Source: Phycomyces blakesleeanus NRRL 1555(-)
Taxonomy: Eukaryota; Mucoromycota; Mucoromycetes; Mucorales; Phycomycetaceae
Assembly (NCBI RefSeq): GCF_001638985.1
Contig: NW_017265134.1
Span: forward strand, 1,765,732 to 1,829,731
Reading direction: 5' to 3'
DNA length: 64,000 nucleotides
Below, one piece after another: positions 52,450 through 63,298 of the stretch. Each line of letters begins with the position of its first letter. The stretch's first letter is position 1. The notes under the pieces were generated by a model. The model saw only the letters and a program-made list of their open reading frames with translations, was not told the origin of the DNA and did not search any database. Both the position numbers and the translations under genes were made by a program.

Positions 52450-53639
52450 TGTGTCTTTTTTTATGTATGTAAGTATGTTGGTTTCTATACTTCTTTTCGT
52501 ATTGAAAATGAAATTATTATTATTATTTAGAATAAAATAAAATAAAATTTAGTTTTTCTTTAGAGTACAAAGATGTGTTTAGGCAAAGTAAAGAAAAGTA
52601 AAGTTAAAGAAGAGCAAAGAAAAGGAGGTGAACCAAAGATTTAATTCTATTTTGCTCTTATTTTTTTATTTTATTTTTTATTTTTTCAATGACTTTAATT
52701 TTATCCGGACCAACCTTTCAGGATAGTCAAATATATATATATATATGTATGTATATAGAAAGTAAAATATAATAATAATATAAAAAGGCAAAGGTTTACC
52801 CTATTATCCCTTTACCGTTCTCCTCTCTCTTTCTCTTGACCCCCCTTTCCACGTGTAGGGCTAAAAAAGAGGATAATGTATGTCAAATTGCCATATAAGA
52901 AAGCAAGAGGTCCTACAATTTTCTTTCTCTCTCTCTTTATTTCTGAGGTTGATTTTTTTTAAAAAAATTTATTTTATTCGTTTAAATATATTCCTGTCAA
53001 GGTCTTGTTTTCTTTTTGCTTGGAGGGCTTGAGATTATGGTTTCAATTGGTTTCGTTAAAGAGGGGTCCAAAATCCCCAAATGGTTTGTTTGTTTAATTG
53101 ATCGATCGATTAATTGATTTTGCTCATTTGGATGTCATTGTTCAGAAGAACTCTTACTAGGATAGAAGTCTATTCACGCAAAATCGAGTGAGAAACCAAA
53201 AAAAAAAGAGTCATATGATAATCTACTTTCTTTTTTTTTCGTGTGTAAAATATACATTTTTGTGCTTGAATGTGCATAAATGATCAAGACATCGTATTAC
53301 TAAGACATGCGTTTTATTACAACAAAGCCATTCTCTATTCAATTGGGCTATTAACTTGTGTGTGTGTTTTCTCAAAGATTTATAGCACACCACTCTATAG
53401 AAAACGGCAATATAATAGCCAGGGTATCCAAAAAGAACCAAATTAAATATTAATGATATTACAGTCAATCCTATTGAATTTGGCGTTTTTGAAAAAATAA
53501 ATGGCTGAATCTCAAAAAGGAATGGCCAAAATAGAAAATTGATTGGCTGAAATATAAAAAAAATATTTGTCCTTTAGGCTATAGGCAAATGTCAACAAGT
53601 GCTAGCTAAACTTGGCATAAAAGTAACGTCTTATTTGCT
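52450..53639. other. Spacer upstream of the AP180-like gene
   Basis: Promoter side of the adaptor gene (minus). Holds a CCACGTGTA E-box-like site near 52848, a CT run, a T8/A7 block (52953-52967) and, at about 53490-53560, short GGCTGAA/GGCCAAAA repeats that may be transposon debris. No gene called. Confidence 0.45.
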
Positions 53640-53645
53640 ATAGTC

Positions 53646-54076
53646 TTGAGTTTAGCTTTACCACTTCTTTTTGTTTTTTACGAAAATGGGCTTGATAATC
53701 TTTACAGTGAGCGAGGTGAGAAAGTTTCCGATCCCAATATTGTCCTTGAGATCATCGCTAGTAGAGAAAAGTACTTGAGCGACAAGCGTCCTGAAAAAAT
53801 TCTTGAGAAAGTTTCAGCTAAAAAGCAACCGAGATCTAAAAAGTCCAGACAAGCCAGCTCTTACAAAAATTACATCGATTTTTCAAGGGAAACTTTTATT
53901 GATCGTATACTTGAGCAACCAGTGGAGCGCGGTGTAGTGAGTAGAGTTACAAAAAAACCCTTACAAATTAGAAAGATATATGTACGTCTGCTATGTTTGA
54001 AATCAATTAACATGTTTTACGTTAGTATGGCTTACATGTATCTGATGAAAGAAAGAAAGATGTCTATACGAAATAA
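53646..54076 (+). pseudogene. Unrecognised coding fragment, possibly a transposon-derived HTH region
   Basis: An open frame without a credible ATG encodes a charged, mixed-composition protein (GLDNLYSERGEKVSDPNIV, then EKVSAKKQPRSKKSRQ and FIDRILEQPVERGVVSRV). A 44-nt GT-AG intron (53982-54025) would extend it by YGLHVSDERKKDVYTK and a stop. The block 'ID-x-I-x-x-P-x-x-RG' followed by a short helical stretch looks like helix-turn-helix leaders attached to Mucoromycota transposases, but I cannot prove this by eye. No transposase core follows. It could equally be an exon of an undescribed gene whose start is upstream. Confidence 0.35.
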
Positions 54077-54479
54077 GTAATGTTTCCTGGAAGATGACAA
54101 GTTAGTATCCGAAAGTAGAATAGCTTTTGCTTTATGAGCTTTGCTTCATGAACACACAAGCATCTTAGAAACAGTCTCAAAGTACTTTTACTCTGTCAAT
54201 ATTTCTTGCTTTGTTTTCTATTTCAAAACACCACATCAACAACGTAATAATATAATGAGTAATACCAGTATGTATATATGAAACCCGACTTTTTATAACA
54301 AAAAATCATAGTGACTTCAAGAAGCGAATGATTGGTTTGATTACTTCAGAGTATTGATCAAACGAAGGTTATGATGACTTTTTTTCTTCAGAAGGCAGCG
54401 ATTGTTCAATAATTTGCTATAGTAACAATTAAAAGTCATAATGAGAAGATACTTATCATATATATGTTTAATTATAGAG

Positions 54480-55295
54480 TAAAACCTACTTTAGAACTAT
54501 AGAAATTCTCAAGTATTTTTTTCAATTGATCCATTAGCTCTGTTACGCTCTGGGATTTCAACTGGCTTAATAATTGAATAATTATATTCTCCATTATCAA
54601 ATTGCAGCTTTGTAAGTTTCAACACAATTCCTTATTTCTCTATACGAGAATACATCAGTACACTTTCTTAAAGCTTACATATAAAAAGATATTCTTGGAG
54701 ACTGTTATTGCCAAAGAAGTGTTGGGCTAGTTGCTGTATTGATCAAATCCCGTATTAGCCCATTTTCTTTTATAAAAAGGCCCCATTGGGCTATGTTAAG
54801 TTCTATGTAACTGTTCCCTACTGGTAATAGTGTACGGCACACAATTACCAAGTAGTATAGGTTTTTACATTTTATTTTAGTGAGTAATAGCAAGTAAATT
54901 AGAGAACACGTGACCGATTAGAAGGGCTAAATCACATGATCTCTAATTTCATCCTGTCTTTCTAATATGATGATGATGATGATTAGTACAAACATTTATT
55001 AACACTATAGTCGCTTCATACCTCCGGCAAGTATTCCAAATGTACAGTGCTCTTTGGTGTGATTAACTTATTTGAAGGCGAAGGTGTAATGCCTTTTGCA
55101 AATTTCAGCTATTCTTGCTCTGTAAATGTCTATCAATTCTTTACTTTTCTTAGGAGGCTTTACTTCTTCACAGCCCACTTCAATGACTTTATAACACATC
55201 ATTATGATGTCCGGGCGTGTTGTACGATACTCTTTAGGCACTTCATCCATCAATGAAAAAGAAGAGGTATCCCTATTTAAAGAATGAGCCGTCAA
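54480..55295 (-). pseudogene. Decayed gene with PD-(D/E)XK-like motif
   Basis: The best segment (55295..55068) reads EYRTTRPDIIMMCYKVIEVG, then CEEVKPPKKSKELIDIYRAR and IAEICKRHY. A 'RPDIIM' Asp followed by 'EEVKP' (E-x-K) is the spacing of a PD-(D/E)XK nuclease-type core. An in-frame TAA then interrupts it, after which the same frame continues NHTKEHCTFGILAGG. Further down, 54600-54480 shows frame-shifted remnants (NYSIIKPVEIPERN and ELMDQLKKILENFY). I infer a degenerate member of a repeated, uncharacterised Mucoromycota family. No start codon is convincing and the order of fragments is by eye. Confidence 0.42.
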
Positions 55296-58200
55296 TATTT
55301 TTCTACTATATATAATAAGAGTGATAACAGTAATAATAAATAGAGCTCTAAATCATAGATAGTACAAAACAAAGTCAAAGTGATTTAGTTATTTTTTTTT
55401 AAAAAAACACACACCCACCAAAGGGCAACACTATGTGAAATCCAATTATTTAATTTTAACTTACCGACACCTTTTTTGCTACTTTTGCTACTTTATTTGT
55501 AGCATTTAAGAAATAGACCGTTTAGTAAAACATTTTATAAAGTAAGCTTCTAATTCCGAAATAACAAAATTTTGCTTTTTTGATTATACGACATTAGGAG
55601 AAACAACATATTAAACCACCACCGCATTTTTTTTTGTGGACGAAAACTGCTAGCCTCACAAAAATGCCACGCTCCCAGGTGTTTTTAAATTACTAAAAAC
55701 ATCTTAGACCGTTTAAGTTTTAAAAATGCCCTACAATCTGCCAGAAATACTTGACAGTCGAAAAAAAAGTGATATTTGAAACTTGAATTAATTATTTTAT
55801 TTTATTTTATTTTATTCTATTCTATTTTGTTTTGTTTTGTTTTTGCTTTAGTGCAAGTTTTCAATTAGCCTTTGAAAGCTGTTATTTTTTATTAAAAAGA
55901 ATTACCCCTTTTATTTCAACTATGATTCCATTTGAACATTACAATCCATTGCAATTGAGGCATTTGGGATTGATTTTGGGTAAGTATTTCAATATTAGAA
56001 AAAATAGATACTGTGAGAATTTTGAGGTGTTCGGAACTAATTTCTGGCTATTATCTTAATATTAGAAAAGGTAGATACTGTGAGAGTGTTATTTATTAAA
56101 GAGATAGAATAATATGCTTATATATATATCAATCGACAAAGACTTTCTTTTTCTTACTATTCAATTTATCTCTCTTAATATTTGTACCCGCTGTACCACG
56201 TCTGGTACTCAAAAATCCACCCAGGCACACATAAATTCATAGACCTATATAAAGAATAAGTTATTAAATAATTAGCATACTTTTTGGAAGTAGAACTCCC
56301 CTCTCCCTTCAAGCTTTATGTACATCTTCGCTATGAAAATTTTAGCTACTATATATTAAAATTAATGCGCAAAAATTAGTGGAGCAGTTTATTGAATGGA
56401 TAGTAGACATAGATAATGTAGCTGTAAAATGGTAAGAAGATTTGCAGAGAACTTCAAGGCAGAGTCTAAGTCACATGCTTATATTCCAACTTTTTAAAGA
56501 TATAGATAAAGAAGAAGATAATAATAAAAAGACCTCATCTTCATCTCCGCTTATATGACTAGACTCAAGGCTTAAGACTTAGGCTAAGGCTTAACAAGTT
56601 GGTTCGAGAAAGCATGGTAAGAGAAAATAAAGAAAATAGAGTAATAGTACCACCTAATTATTTCCTTCATTTTGTGGAGAGTATAAGGTTAGATTCACAA
56701 TGCACATATATAAATATGTATATACATACTTCAGTTTAATAGCAAAGTACATGTAGAAGGATTAGGTTCTACATTTCTATTGAGTTCTTGGTTTAAAATG
56801 AATATAGATTTATATATTTCTTATATATATATGAATTTTACCTATATTGTAACCTTGTTTTCAAATGACAGAGTTTGTAGAAAGCTTTGATAAAGAAAAA
56901 AACAACATGGAATATTATAATTGACCATTCACATCTATCTCTCGTTCTCTGGCGTTTTTTCTTATTCTTATTCACGCGTAATGTCTAAAGACTTATGGTG
57001 TCCTGAGAAACCATGTGAGAAAAGATCTACACGTTTAGCTTAAGCTACAATGTCCGCACAACCACATATATATAAAAACGTACCGCAAAAAAAAGATTAT
57101 TCTTTTTGTGTCCCTCCTCCTGTTCTTCTTTCTTATCCGTCATCTTCCTCTCCCCCCAAAAAAAACAATAAGAAAAAAACTTCTGGCCCGTAATTATTCA
57201 AAGTTGGCTAATAATTTGTGAAAATACAGTATGTGATACCGATTGACTGGATGTACAAATGATCTTATTCACATGGAAGATTAATTCTTAAGAATGTTCT
57301 TCAGTAAATGTTACTATCTCACCACATGTTTAACATTTTTACTTTTATTTTACTGTTATTATTATTACTATATTTTGATATTTAGACAAATAATATATAG
57401 TGATTTTATAAATCATTAAAAGAAAACAAAAAAAAACTTATTTGATATGTAAAGGGTGTGTAAGAGCAAAATTTTAAATTACTGCGATACTTATTAATAT
57501 ATATATATGTTAACGTGCACATATACATAATATGTATAGAGAATTTATTAATTACAAGATGTAATCCTTAAAGTTGCTAAGTAGATTTTTGTTTTTGTTT
57601 TTGTTCTTGTTTTTGTTTTTTTTTTGCTTGTATGGACAATTGAGATTTTATTATTGTTACTAGTGTTATAAATTATCTGCGATTTTGGATATATGTTTCT
57701 CTGTATTGTTACGATTTCTGGATATATGTTTGTCATATAATCGCAAATTCTATTTTTAGAGACACATATTTTAAATTCATAAAAACAAAAAAAAAACAGA
57801 TGTATAATTAATGGGTATATATATATATATATATGGATATATATGTACATGTATAAAAACAAAGATAAAGACTAATATAAAGATGAGCAATGCACTTTTG
57901 ACTTTTTGGTTGGCGTCTCTTTTTTTTTATTACATACTTCTTTAATGTATAAAATAGCTTAGCATGAGAAACAGATGTCATCGTTTACGAATATGTAACA
58001 TGCATGCTTATAGCACAATGAGGTAATAAGCAGATAATGGAAATAGCATTACTTACCACTATTTTTTTACAGGGTCTATTTGGCTCTTTTGTGTGTGTGT
58101 TTATTTTTTGTATTTTTTATTCAATAAGCTCTCGACCTTTCATAGGTCCTATTCCTTATCGAAAAGCAGGAAAAATCTGCACTGCATTGGAATAGATTTG

Positions 58201-58529
58201 GGCTCAGAGGGACCCCATTTTGGAGCTTCACTTCTTTTCTCTCTCTTTTTTTTCTCTTCTTTTTTTATTATTATTTTTTATTTTATATCTTTCTTTTTAC
58301 AGCCTTTATCCCTTTCTCACTTACGGATTTTGGAGAAACAGGTTTATTGTTCAAATCCAAATCCAAATCAACTATTATATTAGCTTTATCTTTATTTAAT
58401 TTTCTTTGCACACACACACACACACACAACACTATATACATATATATTATCATTATCATTATTATTATTGTCATTTTCTCTATTTATCCTCGACTTTTAG
58501 AACCTTTCAATATCCAATAAAATACCATC
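55296..58529. other. 3.2 kb spacer
   Basis: Contains a T9/A7 block (55392-55407), ATTTT units (55796-55826), a duplicated segment around TAGATACTGTGAGA (near 56007 and 56070) and a duplicated GGATATATGTTT (near 57686 and 57720). No supported gene, and no tRNA-like B-box was found. Confidence 0.45.
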
Positions 58530-59331
58530 ATGAGCATCTCGGTTGATCTTTTGCATGGAGTCATGACAACGGGATTAGGTACAGAAGCAAATAAATAAAA
58601 ATATAAAATAAAAAAAGACAAAAAAAAAGAAATAATAATAAAGACAAAACAATCTTTAAAGCTAAATGCCCAAGATTAACAATCAACCAACGTTGATGTT
58701 AGATTGCGGTCAATGGACAGCAGACTGCTCAGTGTGTGCATCTAAGAAAGGTTGTGGATTCTGTGCAAATGAACTCGGAAGTTGTGTAAATGGATTCTGG
58801 CAAGGCCCCTTGGACACCAACGATTGTCCTACCCAAGCTTATTTCTATGACCAGTGCCAACGTACGTTTATTTTATTTTATTTGGTGTTATTTACAAACA
58901 CACACACACATACACATGCACACTAAATGTTATATCTATATATAGTCTCTACTAGATCTCTTGAAATTGGTATATTTGTTGCCTTTGTCTTGGCTATCCT
59001 TTTAATCGTTTTCCTCTGTGTATGCTGTCGCCGACGACGATATAACGACGAAACAGAAGAAGAAGAGAGACAATCATTGCTACCATCGGGAACTTTTGGA
59101 ACAAAGTATCTTCGGCGATCGGCTACCTATTATCAATGGAACCGACCACCACCACCACCGCCCACAAAAGCTCGATTTACGAAAGCCCTCCAGAATCAGA
59201 AACTACCTACTCAATCACCTCCTCTGTCACTTAATGGTCCTAGCCAACCACAAAACGCCAATTGGGAGGATCGTCGATTAGCACTGTTGAAGAAATACGC
59301 AAGAGGAAGTTCAACGGGCACAACACGATAG
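58530..59331 (+). CDS. PSI-domain single-pass membrane protein
   Basis: A small type of membrane protein, 197 residues if exons 58530..58578, 58703..58861 and 58946..59331 are joined (all GT-AG, in phase). The extracellular part has eight cysteines in PSI order (DCGQW, DCSVC, GCGFC, GSCVNG, NDC, DQC). A single transmembrane helix follows (IGIFVAFVLAILLIVFLCVCC), then a basic stop-transfer CRRRR and a 110-residue tail with PPPPPP and EDRRLALLKKYA near the C-terminus. The layout recalls PTTG1IP-like proteins; that is a resemblance only. The proposed first exon (MSISVDLLHGVMTTGL) is not a strong signal peptide; the alternative ATG at 58666 is also without one, so the real 5' end may be elsewhere. 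Function unknown, possibly trafficking. Confidence 0.72.
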
Positions 59332-60859
59332 CCTTGCTTGTTTTATTCGTGCTTATTATTATTAATATTCTTACACTTATTCTTACTCTTTACCCTTATT
59401 CTTATTCTTTTGTGTATCTCCCCACTCCCCGCTCCTTTTTTTTTATATCTCTTCTTCTTACCTTTACTTCACCATATTGTGTGTATTTATCCTTTCTTTT
59501 CCAGGTAACTTTCTTATTTGCCGCATCCTCTTCTTTTTCTTTGTTACTCTTTTTCTTTTATTATTTTGTATACTGTCTTCATTCTATAGCATTACCATGG
59601 AAACAATTGTGTGAGTGTTTCTGTTTTCCCTTTTATTAGTACCATTAGTATTACTCAAGTACAAAAAATCAACCTTGCCATCTTTACCTCTCTGTCTTCT
59701 TCTTTTGAATTGTGGTTTCTTGTTAACAGTTGGGATAACACCAACCATTGTTTCTTCTTTTCTTCATAATTGAAATCATGACAGACTTCACAAACTCAAA
59801 CTCAAAACGAAAATACATATTAATTTTTCGAACCCCCAAATACATTAAATATATTGTCATTAATTCTCTAACCTTTTTATTGGAAAAGCAAGAAACAATA
59901 GCATCTTGTATATATAATTTGTTCTTTCTTTCGATTTTCTTTACACGTAATTCCTGCAATATTCCTACTCACCTACTCGACAAACAGATTATTTTTATAT
60001 TTTTATATTTTACCTTTTTTACAAAGAATCCCGAAAATTATTATCGCCGCTTAAAACGTTGATAACTGATATAATATTTGAATCGAAAAACGCAAGACTT
60101 GGAACTGGAACACAACAACACTGACAAAGACTGACACCTTCATTAAGGGTACTTTGAGTTAGCAATAAGTACTTCTTCGAATAACCCAGGTTTATAAGAT
60201 AGAACTAAAAGCACAATATAGCGCAAAATAAAGACAAAAGAGCATTTAACAATAGTAATAATAATAATATCAAAGAAAAACAAAAAATCTCTTGAAATAG
60301 ATTGATGTTGGTGATACATACATCAAATCCGGTCAGTCTCCAATCTCAAAGTTCTTCTTAATATATTAAACGCTTAATCAAAAGAATACCACCGTTTCCA
60401 AGTTTCACCAGACCCTCTCACATTCGAATTGATATCCGGAATGCGACAAATATGTTTGATCACTAGTGTAACTAGATATTAAGCATATATCATTATCATT
60501 ATTCTTATTTTTATCATTTGAAAGTTCCGTATTCCGCCAATGACTGTCAGATCCCATAAATATTAAGCTATTACCTTTACATAATAATACAATAGCTTAA
60601 CCTGTGGTAAGAAACTTTGGTTAAAGGTCGTCTAAAAATAATTCAAACTTTGGAGAAAATCGAAATAAATGCATATTCAGAAAGGATTGATACCGGGATT
60701 TATACTTCAAAAAGTTTCCTTTTTTGCTTCGGTTTCAAACTATAGGAATTACAAAATCAAATCACAGTTTGATTTTACCCTGTAATGATTTATTTATTTA
60801 TTGATAAAATATTTAATATACATTATTACAATTTGTACAATCTGGAAAAAAACTAACAC
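59332..60859. other. Spacer between the PSI gene and a dead transposase
   Basis: T/CT-rich just 3' of the PSI gene, then AT-rich. A sequence TTAAGGGTACTTTGAG at 60143-60158 partly resembles the inverted repeat at 62423-62440 and could mark the far end of the transposon. A short palindrome around AAATCAAATCACAGTTTGAT lies near 60752. No gene. Confidence 0.4.
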
Positions 60860-61890
60860 TATGTTCAATCCAGTACGGACAGTTATCGCGAGCGACTTTA
60901 ATAGAGCATTCGGATATATATCTCCTGAATGGATCATAGGCCATAGTCGGCTTCCTTTTGACTAGTGTTTAGAGGCTTGAGAAATACTCTCCAATTGGAT
61001 TGAGGAAGGGGGAGTACTGAGGGAGAAAATGTAGCCTGTGTCTTGAATTATTTAACAATTCCCTGACTAGGGGAAATTTGTTCCTGGATACGTTATTTAT
61101 AATAAAGTTGTGCGGATCAGCATTATCTTGGTCAAGTGAATCCATAATTGTCTTTACAAATTCAATAAAGACAGATTCTGGTGTGCCACCATGTACCATT
61201 TTTGCTTGAAATTTTTCAACGCCTTGGTAAGCGACAGCAGCAAGAATTGTAATGCCCAAACCTCTTTTAGCCAAGCTTTTAACAGTGCTTTTTTCGCTTC
61301 TTTTTGTGCTCCCAGCACGTCTGATTAAGTGTACTTTGAATTCTGCTTCATCCACAAAAATAGAATTGGTTATGTATGAGACACCATTTGATCGCATGCT
61401 GTCCATAAATTCTTTTCTTTTCACAATTGTCTCCGGATTGTTTCTTATTTCTTCGTCTGGCTTGGCCCTTTTCATAGCAAATCCAATATTTTCCATAATA
61501 TGTTTATGTAAATCACCAGGCTTCAGGTTTTGGTCTTGAATTTCAGGGAATTATTTGATCAATTCTTCTTTTATTTGACCCATGTTCAGAGTAGTACATT
61601 CATCCAGAAGATCTTGGATGAACTTGGTATGTTCATCATAAATCTTCAGGATTTTTTTCGTGATCCTCCTCGTGGTTTGGGCTCTACTGTGCCATCTTTT
61701 GCGTATTTCTCAACAACATTGTTAACAGTTGTCCAAGATAAACCGAGCATTCTTGCGATTGTGGCCCGACTCATGGGATTTTTCCGATAATATTTGTTCA
61801 CAATTTCGTTCTTGATATCAGTCGTCAAATGTTTTTGCGGTCCTTGTCTCTGTCTTTTTTTTTGACAGTAGCGCCTGAGTCTGGGGTCAT
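60860..61890 (-). pseudogene. Inactive Tc1/IS630-type transposase
   Basis: Reading from 61890: a start-like MTPDSGATVKKKDRD, a frameshift, an N-terminal helix-turn-helix (NPMSRATIARMLGLSWTTVN) with PKPRGGSRKKS, another frameshift at an A run, an in-frame TAA near 61550, then MENIGFAMKRAKPDEEIRNN and the catalytic domain. The first acid is present (SIFVDEAEF). The second position reads FIINNVSRNK, where active relatives have Asp-Asn, so Asp became Asn. The third block is YSPFLNPIGEYFS, where relatives have NPIE, so Glu appears replaced. After a stop at 60969 the C-terminal block (YISECSIKVARDNCPYWIEH) continues in another frame. It is dead by several independent lesions. Confidence 0.85.
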
Positions 61891-62010
61891 TTTATTATTG
61901 CTATTAAGTAGGATTGAAAGAAAGAAAAGAATTAAAGCAATTGAAGGAATTAAAGCAAAAGGTAATGCATTATGATGATATTCAAAATATAACTGAAAAT
62001 TTAGCATAAT

Positions 62011-62441
62011 TAGAGAGGGTGTCGAGTTGTGATAATCTCAAGACGGCTAAAAAATAATTATTTGTAAAACCCAATCAAAAATAAGAATAAAACTCAGACA
62101 CAGCTGGGAAGATTTATGCTGAAAACATTAATACTAAAAAAAATGTAAAATAGACTTTAATAACCTTGGCTTTCCAAGGCCTATTCTATTAAGTAGATGT
62201 AGAGAAGAGACTACTTGCTATCACATATTTTGTTCTGAGGGTAGAAAAATAAGCCCAATTTTTACTAGAAATTTAGTGAAAATTTGAAGCCAAAAGTTAG
62301 GGATGCCCTGATTTTTGGCTTCAAATGCTCACTAAATGGCTTCGACCATGAAATTTGCGAAACTAACATTGGAATTTAATTAGGCGCGTTAAATACAAAT
62401 TTGCAAATGTTTGCAATCCAGGCTCGAAGACACCCTTTCTA
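62011..62441. mobile_element. TA-flanked terminal-inverted-repeat element (MITE-like) with internal hairpin
   Basis: TA at 62011-62012 is followed by GAGAGGGTGTCGAG. CTCGAAGACACCCTTTC ends at 62439, followed by TA at 62440-62441. The outer 11 bp of the two ends match 10 of 11 as inverted repeats, and TA duplication is the Tc1/mariner/IS630 target signature. The 427-bp interior has no open frame but contains a 25-bp inverted repeat (62271-62295 with 62313-62337, two mismatches, 17-nt loop). It lies 120 bp from the dead transposase and may be its non-autonomous partner or the end of the same element. Confidence 0.65.
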
Positions 62442-63298
62442 TTATATATTTCTTGCTTAATGACGTTATTGCCCATAAAATACGGAATATGAAATTATTT
62501 GTTTTTTTTAAAAAAAAAACATATCAGTAGCTTAAAAGCAAAAAATCAAACTTTTGCAGTGGAAATTCTGTACTTCTCACTCTTTCACTCTCTCACTCTC
62601 AAAGTTTTTGGCATAGTTGACTCTATGGTCGATAAAATCTTATCACTTTGAAAACTTGCTTGCTTATATGCAGGGCATAAAAGCACAGTGTATTTCTAAC
62701 ATGCGATTTATACAGACTTCATTCTGAAGTAGCTATAGAAGAGTAGGTCTCCAAAATGTAATATGAAAAGCACTCAAAATTGCTACAAAATGCTCAGTTC
62801 ATTTGTCAATACTTTTATTTGCTTCAACTCATCCAAAATTTGATTTTTTTAAAAAAATAAATAAATAAACTTCAGTGGCACTACTTTGTAGCTAATATCC
62901 TTAATTTAAACAAAATGCAGAATAGTAATTATTTAATAAAATGACCAAACGCTTAATCAGTTTAAATACGCAAATACTTAATATCTCTCTCTGTGTGTGT
63001 GTTCATAGATTATTTATTAATACGTGTAGACTTTATATAGCTTTCGCTTTAAAAAGTAGCCTAAAATATCTTAAGCTCTTTAATTCAAAAGTATATCATA
63101 TAATATATAAGTCCATCAGTTCACGACAATACGTATGAACAGTGGAATCTTTATCACAGTACTAGAAGCGACCGAATTTCAGGGCGTGACTGATTTTCCT
63201 CGGGGTAACCTTGCACTCTTTGAAAATAGGCAAGTCTTTTTCTTTGTTTTTGACAAAAAAATCGCCTTGTCTCCGCCCTCCTCCCCACTTTTGTAGCA
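62442..63298. other. Spacer upstream of the mS23 gene
   Basis: AT-rich with T-run/A-run blocks at 62502-62519 and 62844-62857. A C/T-rich leader (63263-63290) directly precedes the mS23 start codon. No other gene. Confidence 0.5.

Noticed and set aside
56570..56625. Possible tRNA T-arm (GGTTCGAGA)
   Set aside because: The flanking sequence does not fold into a cloverleaf by eye and no matching A-box or acceptor stem was found.
57548..57862. 104-residue minus-strand frame
   Set aside because: Dominated by TA and TTTTTG microsatellites (Ile-Tyr and Lys-Thr runs) and lacks any family motif.
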